Source: JBDLID01 sp039715055
GTDB lineage: Bacteria; Desulfobacterota; Desulfobulbia; Desulfobulbales; Desulfocapsaceae
NCBI GenBank assembly: GCA_039715055.1
Contig: JBDLID010000143.1
Coordinates: forward strand, 1-7,302
DNA length: 7,302 nt
Direction: 5' to 3'
Under the pieces are notes generated by a model. That model did not search any database. It was not told the origin of the DNA and saw only the letters and a list, made by a program, of their open reading frames with translations. The position numbers were made by a program, and so were the translations under genes. This document shows positions 1 to 5,732 of this stretch, one piece after another (position 1 is the stretch's first letter; the number at the start of each line of letters is the position of its first letter).

Positions 1-1856
1 GCGCCTCCACTTTGCGTTCATTTCCCATCAAGCGTGCAGAGGTGCCGGCCGCAGAACTCTCGACCTGTCGCTGCTATTTTGCAGGAGGCTGGCGTGGGAC
101 TGCACTCTATGACCTCAACAGCCTGCAGGCAGGCCACAGAATCAGCGGCCCGGCCATCCTCATCCAGGATACCTCAACCATTGTTGTCGAGCCACACTGC
201 GAGGCGGAGATCACCGGCCACGGTGATGTGGAGATCCGGGTACACACCAGGGAGCACGGGCGGGCCGGAACCGCAGTCGACCCGGTGCAGCTCTCGATCT
301 TCAGCAACCTCTTCATGTCCATTGCCGAGCAGATGGGCAGGATGCTGCAGAAAACTGCCATTTCCACCAACATCAAGGAGCGGCTCGATTTTTCCTGCGC
401 CCTGTTCGGCCCAGACGGCAACCTGGTGGCCAATGCGCCCCATGTGCCTGTCCATCTCGGGGCGATGAGCGAGGCGGTGCAGGAGCAGATCTGCCGCTGT
501 CCTGACATTGCAGAGGGTGACGTGCTGGTGGCCAACCACCCGGCAGCAGGCGGCAGCCACCTGCCGGATATCACGGTGATGACGCCGGTCTTTCGCCATG
601 ATGAGATCATCTTCTGGGTGGCCGGCCGTGGTCATCATGCCGATATCGGGGGGATCTCGCCCGGCTCCATGCCGCCGGGATCAAGAAGACTGGTGGAGGA
701 GGGTGCGGCCATTGAAAGCTTCAAGCTTGTTGATGGGGGCATCTTTCAGGAGGAGGGGATCAGCGCACTGCTGCTCGCCCCGGGTGACATCATCGTCGAG
801 AAGGGACAGCCGGCAATCAGCGGTTCCCGTCTTCTCTCTGATAATCTCTCCGACCTCAAGGCCCAGGTTGCCGCCAACCAGAAGGGCATCGACCTGATCC
901 TCGAGATGGTGGACTACTATGGCCTCGACGTGGTCCAGGCCTACATGCACCATATCCAGCAGACTGCTGAAGAGGCGGTGCGCGAACGGCTGCGTGAGCT
1001 GTCACTGGCCCGCGGTCTCGCTCCGAAGGACACGGTGCGGGCAACCGAGTATCTCGATGACGGCAGCCCCATCTGCCTGGCGCTGACCATCAATCGTGAA
1101 GAGGGAAGTGCCACATTTGACTTCACCGGCACCGGGGCCGAGTTGTGGGGCAATCTCAACGCGCCGCGGGCGGTCTCCCAGTCCGCCATCCTCTACAGCC
1201 TGCGCTGCCTGGTGGAAAAAAATATCCCGCTCAACCACGGCTGCATGATCCCCATCACCTGCATCATTCCCGACGGTTGCCTGCTCGACCCCTCGCCCGG
1301 GGCGGCGGTGGTCGGCGGCAACGTGCTCACCTCCCAGCGGGTGGTAGACGTGGTGCTCAAGGCCTTTGGAGTGGCGGCAGGGTCGCAGGGCTGCATGAAC
1401 AACTTCACCTTCGGCAGTGAAAAATTCGGCTACTATGAGACCATCGGCGGCGGCGCGGGTGGTGGCCCTGACTGGCACGGCCAATCCGGGGTGCACACTC
1501 ATATGACCAACACCCGGATCACCGACCCGGAGATCCTCGAACGGCGTTATCCCGTGCTGCTGCGCGAATTTTCCATCCGTAGGGGCTCCGGCGGCGCCGG
1601 AAAGTTCAGGGGAGGCAACGGCCTGGTGCGTGAGATAGAGTTCCTTGAACCGCTCAATGTGGCCATTCTCTCCGAGCGGAGGGTCTTTCCGCCATATGGT
1701 CTGGAGGGGGGCGAAGCGGGCAGCCGGGGGGAGAATATCTTCATCCGTCGAAATGGGTTGCGCCTCAACCTGGGCGGTAAAAACGAGATCCATGCCGAGC
1801 CGGGCGATGCTGTCCGTATTTGTACACCCGGCGGCGGTGGGTTTGGCCGGGGCTGA
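1..1856 (+). CDS. 5-oxoprolinase (ATP-hydrolysing), fused hydantoinase A/B type, 3' part
   Basis: The frame is already open at base 3, so the 5' end lies outside the window; the TTG at 12 is internal, not a start. About 617 residues are visible. The first ~90 (to about nt 279) match the C-terminal end of a hydantoinase A/oxoprolinase subunit (SGPAILIQDTSTIVVEP). The rest is a complete hydantoinase B domain: NHPAAGGSHLPD (nt 534-569), HHADIGGISPGSMPP (from nt 633), REFSIRRGSGGAGKFRGG, and the C-terminal TPGGGGFG. Fusion of A and B in one chain, and the GHHADIGGISPGSMPP block, are typical of 5-oxoprolinase (about 1,200-1,300 aa in the family), which opens 5-oxo-L-proline to L-glutamate using ATP in the cytosol. 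N-methylhydantoinase or acetophenone carboxylase relatives cannot be fully excluded because the ATP-binding A domain is missing here. Stop TGA at 1854-1856. GC content is high. Confidence 0.88.
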   Translation, partial: ASTLRSFPIKRAEVPAAELSTCRCYFAGGWRGTALYDLNSLQAGHRISGPAILIQDTSTIVVEPHCEAEITGHGDVEIRVHTREHGRAGTAVDPVQLSIFSNLFMSIAEQMGRMLQKTAISTNIKERLDFSCALFGPDGNLVANAPHVPVHLGAMSEAVQEQICRCPDIAEGDVLVANHPAAGGSHLPDITVMTPVFRHDEIIFWVAGRGHHADIGGISPGSMPPGSRRLVEEGAAIESFKLVDGGIFQEEGISALLLAPGDIIVEKGQPAISGSRLLSDNLSDLKAQVAANQKGIDLILEMVDYYGLDVVQAYMHHIQQTAEEAVRERLRELSLARGLAPKDTVRATEYLDDGSPICLALTINREEGSATFDFTGTGAELWGNLNAPRAVSQSAILYSLRCLVEKNIPLNHGCMIPITCIIPDGCLLDPSPGAAVVGGNVLTSQRVVDVVLKAFGVAAGSQGCMNNFTFGSEKFGYYETIGGGAGGGPDWHGQSGVHTHMTNTRITDPEILERRYPVLLREFSIRRGSGGAGKFRGGNGLVREIEFLEPLNVAILSERRVFPPYGLEGGEAGSRGENIFIRRNGLRLNLGGKNEIHAEPGDAVRICTPGGGGFGRG

Positions 1857-1897
1857 CTGTCTGTGGTTCCTCCTTTCCAGTTCATTTTTTTCTCGCC

Positions 1898-1918
1898 ATC
1901 GGGTATTGCCCGATATTT
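1898..1918 (+). terminator. Possible weak terminator after the oxoprolinase gene
   Basis: The perfect 6-bp stem ATCGGG / CCCGAT around the 5-nt loop TATTG (1898-1914) is followed by ATTTTCGGTTTT. The hairpin is 42 nt past the stop codon and on the expected strand, but the U-tract is short and interrupted. It could be a weak terminator or just an inverted repeat. Confidence 0.3.
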
Positions 1919-1968
1919 TCGGTTTTGATCGCTGCCGATCGTGGATACGGTCCACAGCTAGATTGTTT

Positions 1969-2017
1969 CAAAAATGTAATATTTCAATAAACAAAAATAT
2001 CATTTTTGTAATATTTG
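1969..2017. repeat. AT-rich direct and inverted repeats, possible enhancer (activator-binding) site
   Basis: TGTAATATTT occurs twice in direct orientation (1975-1984 and 2007-2016), start to start 32 bp or about three helical turns. CAAAAAT occurs at 1969-1975 and 1992-1998, and the second copy forms a perfect inverted repeat CAAAAAT-ATC-ATTTTTG (1992-2008). The cluster lies roughly 105-155 bp upstream of the predicted transcription start. That is where sigma-54 enhancer-binding proteins usually bind. The motif does not resemble the enterobacterial NtrC consensus (GCAC-N7-GTGC type), so the protein that would bind is unknown. The regulatory role is inferred. Confidence 0.4.
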
Positions 2018-2097
2018 CTCTGCCCTCTCCTTCCCCAATACTGCCTTCATTGCTGTTATCTCACTGTAAAACCGTCTGTTGAGCCATGTTTTTCAGG

Positions 2098-2114
2098 TTG
2101 GCACGCCTATTGTA
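2098..2114 (+). promoter_or_regulatory. Sigma-54 (RpoN) -24/-12 promoter of amt-glnK
   Basis: TTGGCACG at 2098-2105, then CCTA, then TTGTA. This matches the consensus YTGGCACG-N4-TTGCW at every position except T for C at the -12 GC. The spacing from the -24 GG (2100-2101) to the -12 G (2112) is exactly 10 nt, as sigma-54 requires. Transcription should start near 2124, giving a leader of about 60 nt before the amt start codon. Sigma-54 control of amt-glnK under nitrogen limitation is well established in proteobacteria. Confidence 0.8.
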
Positions 2115-2171
2115 ATAGAGTGGTCAACAATGAACTGTGTCGTTTATGAGAAGAGCGGTACGCCAAATAAC

Positions 2172-2177
2172 AGGAGG
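2172..2177 (+). promoter_or_regulatory. Ribosome binding site that sets the amt start (GTG 2185)
   Basis: A perfect AGGAGG lies 7 nt before GTG at 2185. The alternative ATG at 2197 would be 19 nt away and the upstream in-frame GTG at 2137 has no comparable site, so 2185 is the best start. Confidence 0.85.
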
Positions 2178-2184
2178 AGTAACA

Positions 2185-3543
2185 GTGAAGACTAACATGT
2201 TCATCAATTCAAAGAGATTCTGGGGAGTGGCGATCTTCCTCGGAGGTTTAGCCATGGCCGGACCGGCCCTGGCTGAGGAAGCCGTAACCACAGCAGGGCT
2301 GGCCAACACCCTGACCCAGCTCGCCTACTCGGTGGATACCTTTTATTTCCTGATGTCAGGAGCGCTGGTCATGTGGATGGCCGCCGGTTTTGCCATGCTC
2401 GAGGCCGGTCTTGTCAGGGGCAAGAACACGGTGGAGATTCTCACCAAGAACGTTGCCCTCTACTCCATAGCATGTCTCATGTATCTGCTTGTCGGCTACA
2501 ATATCATGTACGGCGATGCACTTAATTCCATAATTCCTGGAATGAGCCTCTTTCTCGGCGCAGACAACAGCGTGGCCGACGTCCTTGCCAGCGGGGGCAA
2601 GACCTACTACTCAAAGATGTCCGACTTTTTCTTTCAGGTCGTCTTTGTCGCCACCGCCATGTCAATCGTTTCCGGTGCGGTGGCCGAGCGGATGAAGCTC
2701 TGGTCCTTCCTCACCTTTACCGTGGTGATGACCGGTTTCATCTATCCGGTGTCCGGCTACTGGAAGTGGGGCGGAGGTTTTCTTGAGGGCATTGGTTTTC
2801 TAGATTTTGCCGGTTCCGGCCTGGTCCATCTCTGCGGCGCCTCAGCGGCCATTGCCGCGGTGCTCGTCCTTGGTCCCAGAAAGGGTAAGTATACAAAGGA
2901 CGGCGGCGTCCGGGCCATTCCCGGCTGTAATCTGCCGCTGGCAACACTTGGAACCTTTATCCTCTGGCTTGGCTGGTTTGGTTTTAACGGCGGCTCAGAG
3001 CTCAAAATCTCCAATATCACAGAGGCCAACGCGGTGGCCATGGTCTTTGTCAACACCAACACCGCTGCAGCCGGTGGCCTGATTGCGGCGCTGCTCCTGT
3101 CCCGGGCCTGGTTCGGCAAGGCGGACCTGACCATGGCGCTCAACGGTGCCCTTGCAGGCCTGGTAGCAATTACAGCCGAACCGTTGACCCCGACGCCAAT
3201 AGTTGCAACGCTGGTCGGCATAATCGGCGGTCTGCTGGTCGTTCCTTCAATCGTCTTCATCGACAAGGCCAGAATCGACGATCCGGTCGGCGCCATCTCG
3301 GTTCACGGCGTGGTCGGTACATTCGGTCTCATTGCCGCGTCCTTTACAAATCCGGCCGGCTCACTGATCAAGCAGCTGACAGGTGCGGGAGCAATCTTCG
3401 CCTGGACCTTTGGCGCCTCCATGATTGTCTGGCTGATTATCAAGGCAGTAATGGGTGTTCGGGTCAGTGAAGAGGAAGAGATGGAGGGTGTGGATATTGC
3501 CGAGTGCGGCCTCGAGGCCTACCCCGAGTTCACTCGGGATTAA
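2185..3543 (+). CDS. amt: Ammonium transporter (Amt/MEP/Rh family)
   Basis: Trimeric inner-membrane channel for ammonium uptake. From the GTG at 2185 the protein has 452 residues. Residues 1-30 look like a cleavable signal peptide (positive start, hydrophobic core, ALA before EE), as in E. coli AmtB. The rest is a chain of about 11 hydrophobic helices. The family signature DFAGSGLVH carries the conserved Asp207 and the first pore histidine, His215; the second, His374, is in SVHGVVGTFG. MAAGFAMLEAGLVRGKN and AERMKLWSF are also typical. The C-terminal cytosolic tail (EEEEMEGVDIAECGLEAY) is the region that PII contacts. A PII gene follows after 68 nt, and a sigma-54 promoter and strong Shine-Dalgarno site precede it, so regulation by nitrogen limitation is likely. 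No key residue is missing. The exact subfamily and any extra sensory role cannot be told from sequence alone. Confidence 0.97.
   Translation: MKTNMFINSKRFWGVAIFLGGLAMAGPALAEEAVTTAGLANTLTQLAYSVDTFYFLMSGALVMWMAAGFAMLEAGLVRGKNTVEILTKNVALYSIACLMYLLVGYNIMYGDALNSIIPGMSLFLGADNSVADVLASGGKTYYSKMSDFFFQVVFVATAMSIVSGAVAERMKLWSFLTFTVVMTGFIYPVSGYWKWGGGFLEGIGFLDFAGSGLVHLCGASAAIAAVLVLGPRKGKYTKDGGVRAIPGCNLPLATLGTFILWLGWFGFNGGSELKISNITEANAVAMVFVNTNTAAAGGLIAALLLSRAWFGKADLTMALNGALAGLVAITAEPLTPTPIVATLVGIIGGLLVVPSIVFIDKARIDDPVGAISVHGVVGTFGLIAASFTNPAGSLIKQLTGAGAIFAWTFGASMIVWLIIKAVMGVRVSEEEEMEGVDIAECGLEAYPEFTRD
3523..3538 (+). repeat. Perfect hairpin at the very end of amt
   Basis: CCCGAG-TTCA-CTCGGG forms a 6-bp stem with a 4-nt loop inside the last codons of amt, ending 2 nt before the TAA stop. 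No U-tract follows, so it is not an intrinsic terminator. It might affect mRNA processing or translation between amt and the PII gene, which is inference. Confidence 0.5.
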
Positions 3544-3611
3544 ACCTGCATCGCTGCGGCACGGCAAATTATGACAGATAATCAACATTAATATATACCA
3601 GGAGAAGTGGA

Positions 3612-3950
3612 ATGAACAAGATAGAGGCAATCATCAAGCCGTTTAAGCTTGAGCAGGTAAAGGAGGCCTTAAACGAGATCGGTATCAGCGGCATGACCAT
3701 GTCCGAGGTCAGGGGCTACGGCCGCCAGAAGGGGCATAAGGAGGTCTACCGTGGAGCAGAGTATAACGTCGATTTCAACCCCAAGCTGAAAATCGAGCTG
3801 GTGATCAAGGAGGATATGGTTGAGAAGGTGGTCATGACCATCCGCGAGGCCGCCCTTTCCGGCAAGATTGGTGACGGCAAGATCTTTGTCCTGCCGATAC
3901 TCGATGTCATGAGGGTGCGCACCGGTGAACGGGGGCCGGAGGCTATCTGA
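3612..3950 (+). CDS. glnK: Nitrogen regulatory protein PII (GlnK/GlnB family)
   Basis: Cytosolic trimeric signal protein that binds ATP/ADP and 2-oxoglutarate and blocks or frees the Amt channel. Length is 112 aa, the family norm. IIKPFKLEQVKEAL opens the fold. The T-loop (about 37-55) has RQKGHKEVYRGAEYNVDF, with Tyr51, the residue uridylylated by GlnD. The nucleotide-binding segment GKIGDGKIFVLPI contains Lys90, and RVRTGERG (Arg101, Arg103) closes the protein. The start ATG at 3612 has AGGAG 7 nt upstream. The gene is 68 nt after amt on the same strand and is closed by a strong terminator, so the two are almost certainly cotranscribed. Linkage to amt supports the name glnK. Asp54 is as in E. 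coli GlnB rather than GlnK, so paralogue naming from residues alone is uncertain. Confidence 0.96.
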   Translation: MNKIEAIIKPFKLEQVKEALNEIGISGMTMSEVRGYGRQKGHKEVYRGAEYNVDFNPKLKIELVIKEDMVEKVVMTIREAALSGKIGDGKIFVLPILDVMRVRTGERGPEAI

Positions 3951-3973
3951 CCATCAGCCCAAAGGAGGATTTT

Positions 3974-4011
3974 AAGAGGAGATTGGCAGCTGCCAATCTC
4001 CTCTTTTTTTT
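3974..4011 (+). terminator. Strong intrinsic terminator of amt-glnK
   Basis: Bases 3974-4005 form a perfect 32-nt palindrome centred on GGCAGCTGCC. As RNA this gives a stem of about 14 bp with a 4-nt loop (AGCT), running into eight consecutive T (4004-4011). It begins 24 nt after the PII stop codon. There is no A-run on the left side, so it should work mainly on the plus strand. Confidence 0.95.
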
Positions 4012-4059
4012 GAATGGTCCGGTTCGGATGATGGGTGGTTTTGGTCTTTGACCGGGTTT

Positions 4060-5034
4060 TTACCCTCTATTTTTTTCATAGAGAAAATAGCCGCTTTTGC
4101 CCATTTTTTTGGCCTTGTACATAGCCTGGTCTGCAAGAATCAGCAGCTCCTGGCCATTGGTGCAGTGGTCAGGAAAACAGGCAATACCGATACTGGCACC
4201 AATTTTAATTTCCTGCGGTGCGGATATCTGTAGATTTGAAACCAGGGCGACTATTTTTTCTGCCAGGCTTATGAGCTGCTCCAGAGACTGAATATCGTCA
4301 ACCAGCAGTACAAATTCATCGCCGCCAAAGCGAGCGAGGGTATCGTTGCTTCTGATGACCTGGGCCAGGTTTTCGGCAATATCCCGCAGAACCTGGTCTC
4401 CAACATCATGGCCAAGCGCATCGTTGACCAGCTTGAACTCATCGAGATCAATGAAAAGCAGGCCCAGGCGGCCCTGCCTTCTGCTTGCCCCGGCAATACC
4501 ACTTTCGAGGCACTCTTTGAGCAGAAGTCTGTTGGGTAGACCGGTAAGTGGGCAATGCAGGGCCTGGCGGCGCAGGGCTTCCTCTGCATGAAGCTGTTTG
4601 GTGATGTTATGGACGTAAGTGGCAAAGCCGAGAATTTCACCATCTGTTGAGCGGTGGGGGGTATACTGTACCTCCACATCTTGCTCTTTCAGGTATTTAT
4701 AGTCAATACGATCTTTATAAGCGACCGACTCACCACTCAGGACACGCAGCAGATAGGGCTGAATTTTGTCAAATGCCTCATTGCCGATGAATTCAGTAAC
4801 GTGTTTGCCTAGAATCTCCTGACAGGAAATATCCGCTTCAATCTCATATTTTCGATTACAGACACGGTAAGTAAGGTCAGCATTAATGTAAGAGGCAAAT
4901 TCCGGTATGGAATTCAGAAGGAACGTCAGCACCTCGCGTTCTGTTTCCACAGCCGCAAGTTGCTGCTGCAAATTGTCTATTTGTTTTTTGAGCAGGGCCT
5001 CTCGTTCTGCCTGGCTCAATTCTGATTTGGCCAT
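4060..5034 (-). CDS. PAS-GGDEF diguanylate cyclase, soluble
   Basis: 324 aa, made from ATG at 5034 with GAGAG (5041-5045) about 6 nt upstream. It should condense two GTP to cyclic-di-GMP in the cytosol; there is no signal peptide or membrane helix. Residues 5-35 are a likely coiled coil. Residues ~37-150 look like one PAS domain (LNSIPEFASYINADLTYRVCN at the start, GFATYVHNITKQLHAEEALRR at the end). The GGDEF domain fills ~155-322. The catalytic motif GGDEF is intact at 237-241. Metal and GTP residues are present in FIDLDEFKLVNDALGHDVGD (Asp196, Asn204, Asp213), and ASIGIACFP and ADQAMYKAKKMGKSGY are typical. RSND at 228-231 is an inhibitory I-site (RxxD) placed exactly 5 residues before GGDEF, so product inhibition is expected. 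Oddity: the usual D-x-LTGLPNR reads CPLTGLPNR (Cys161). No EAL domain is present. The PAS ligand cannot be predicted. Confidence 0.93.
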   Translation of the reverse strand: MAKSELSQAEREALLKKQIDNLQQQLAAVETEREVLTFLLNSIPEFASYINADLTYRVCNRKYEIEADISCQEILGKHVTEFIGNEAFDKIQPYLLRVLSGESVAYKDRIDYKYLKEQDVEVQYTPHRSTDGEILGFATYVHNITKQLHAEEALRRQALHCPLTGLPNRLLLKECLESGIAGASRRQGRLGLLFIDLDEFKLVNDALGHDVGDQVLRDIAENLAQVIRSNDTLARFGGDEFVLLVDDIQSLEQLISLAEKIVALVSNLQISAPQEIKIGASIGIACFPDHCTNGQELLILADQAMYKAKKMGKSGYFLYEKNRG

Positions 5035-5067
5035 GTGATGCTCTCTTTAAACCTGTTCAACGCCTTC

Positions 5068-5361
5068 TTATTCCGGCAACCCGTCCATAAGAACTACATT
5101 TGTTTCGGCAGCACTAAACCGTATCTCTTTCCAGGGGCGGTAGTCCTCTGAAGTGTACCAATTATGAAAAGAGGCGCGGTCGGGCCACTGATGAATAACA
5201 ACGATTTGTCCCGGGCATGTTCCTTCGATAATTTCAAAATCACTGCTGGCAGCGAGGAATCGACCACCGAACTTTGTCAACGAATCACCATGACCATCAA
5301 CATACTTTTGGAACAGCTCCTGATCCTTTACCGTCACCGTTATGATTGAATAAGTTGTCAT
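5068..5361 (-). CDS. DUF1330 family protein
   Basis: 97 aa, start ATG at 5361 with only a weak GGA a few bases upstream. The sequence follows the DUF1330 pattern: an opening beta strand (YSIITVTVKD), KYVDGHGDSLTKFGGRFLA, a central IVVIHQWPDRASFHNWYTS, then EDYRPWKEIR and VVLMDGLP. The family forms small dimeric alpha/beta-barrel (ferredoxin-like) proteins, usually stand-alone and of unproven function; I do not assign a reaction. It is probably cytosolic, with no signal peptide. The PAS-GGDEF gene starts 33 nt downstream on the same strand, so the two may be cotranscribed. A TTGACA (5403-5398, minus strand) lies upstream with a poor -10 (ATTTTT) 17 nt further on, which gives only a weak promoter candidate. 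Confidence 0.88.
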   Translation of the reverse strand: MTTYSIITVTVKDQELFQKYVDGHGDSLTKFGGRFLAASSDFEIIEGTCPGQIVVIHQWPDRASFHNWYTSEDYRPWKEIRFSAAETNVVLMDGLPE

Positions 5362-5732
5362 TATTTATTCCAGTAAAAATGTGTCTTTTTCAGTAAATGT
5401 CAAATGAGCCTGGCTGGCAAGCAGCCACCTTACGACCAGTTTACCAGATCAATGGGACCAAAGTTCATCTCACAGGGAGGTGATGAACCAGGTGCCTGCA
5501 ATAAGGCAGGAGCCCGTGAACTGGCTTTGCGATGACAATTTACAGGTTAATGGGAAAAGGTGGCATACAGGATCATATCGTAAATCTTCTCACTGTACCA
5601 GTTCCAAGATTGGCCTTACACGTCGACACACTGGTTGCGATTATTCGTCGATTGTCCATGGTGAGAAGGCAGTTTGGTTGTCATTTTATCTGCCGTTCCC
5701 ATGAGAGGTGAAACTGTTGCTTCGCCTGGTGA
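5362..5732. other. 371-nt intergenic region with several inverted repeats, no convincing gene
   Basis: The region sits between the 3' end of the SGNH gene and the 5' end of DUF1330, both minus strand, so it should hold the DUF1330 promoter. Visible structure: TGGCTG / CAGCCA (5411-5427); GTTCATC / GATGAAC (5463-5488) with GGGAGG in a 12-nt loop; GGTGCCTGC / GCAGGAGCC (5491-5514, one G-A mismatch and one G-U pair); GAACTGG (5518-5524) with CCAGTTC (5598-5604), enclosing a nearly coaxial ATTTAC (5538-5543) / GTAAAT (5580-5585). CAGTAAA occurs at 5371 and 5391. No clear terminator follows the SGNH gene. I do not recognise a known riboswitch or mobile element. Confidence 0.5.

Larger units (their letters stand above)
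1857..2184. other. Regulatory intergenic region upstream of amt
   Basis: This is a 328-nt stretch without a gene. In order it holds a GC-rich hairpin (1898-1914), a small inverted repeat GTGGA-TACGG-TCCAC (1941-1955), an AT-rich island with repeated motifs (1969-2017), a pyrimidine-rich stretch, a sigma-54-type promoter (2098-2114) and the amt leader with its Shine-Dalgarno site. The composition falls abruptly from the GC-rich coding sequence on its left, as expected for a control region. Open frames that cross it are continuations of out-of-frame readings of the neighbouring genes. Confidence 0.75.

Noticed and set aside
12..14. TTG as a start codon for the oxoprolinase gene
   Set aside because: The frame is open to the window edge and the residues following are mid-domain of the A part, with no ribosome binding site, so the gene simply begins outside the window.
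1002..1955. 317-aa open frame on the minus strand
   Set aside because: It is antisense to the well-supported oxoprolinase gene, resembles no protein family, and arises from the high GC content that removes stop codons.
1941..1955. GTGGA-TACGG-TCCAC as a terminator
   Set aside because: A 5-bp stem without a U-tract, too weak to call and easily due to chance.
1645..2082. 145-aa open frame on the plus strand overlapping the end of the oxoprolinase gene
   Set aside because: It is out of frame with the real gene, runs into the AT-rich control region and has no family resemblance or ribosome binding site.
2757..3296. 179-aa minus-strand open frame inside amt
   Set aside because: Antisense to the amt coding sequence, with Pro/Ser/Arg-rich shadow composition.
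3556..3573. Second sigma-54 promoter before the PII gene
   Set aside because: GGCACG resembles a -24 element, but the bases 10 nt on are TA instead of GC, so the -12 element is missing.
3961..3969. Shine-Dalgarno-like AAAGGAGGA after the PII gene
   Set aside because: No start codon or open frame follows; the terminator palindrome begins immediately.
5480..5704. 74-aa plus-strand open frame with GGAGG just before it
   Set aside because: The ribosome-binding-like sequence overlaps or sits only 2 nt from the possible starts, the protein matches no family I know and is rich in Ser, Arg, His and Trp, and the surrounding inverted repeats explain the sequence as well.
5362..5732. Known c-di-GMP riboswitch upstream of the cyclase operon
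   Set aside because: I looked for the conserved GEMM-type core on both strands and did not see it; the hairpins present do not match it.
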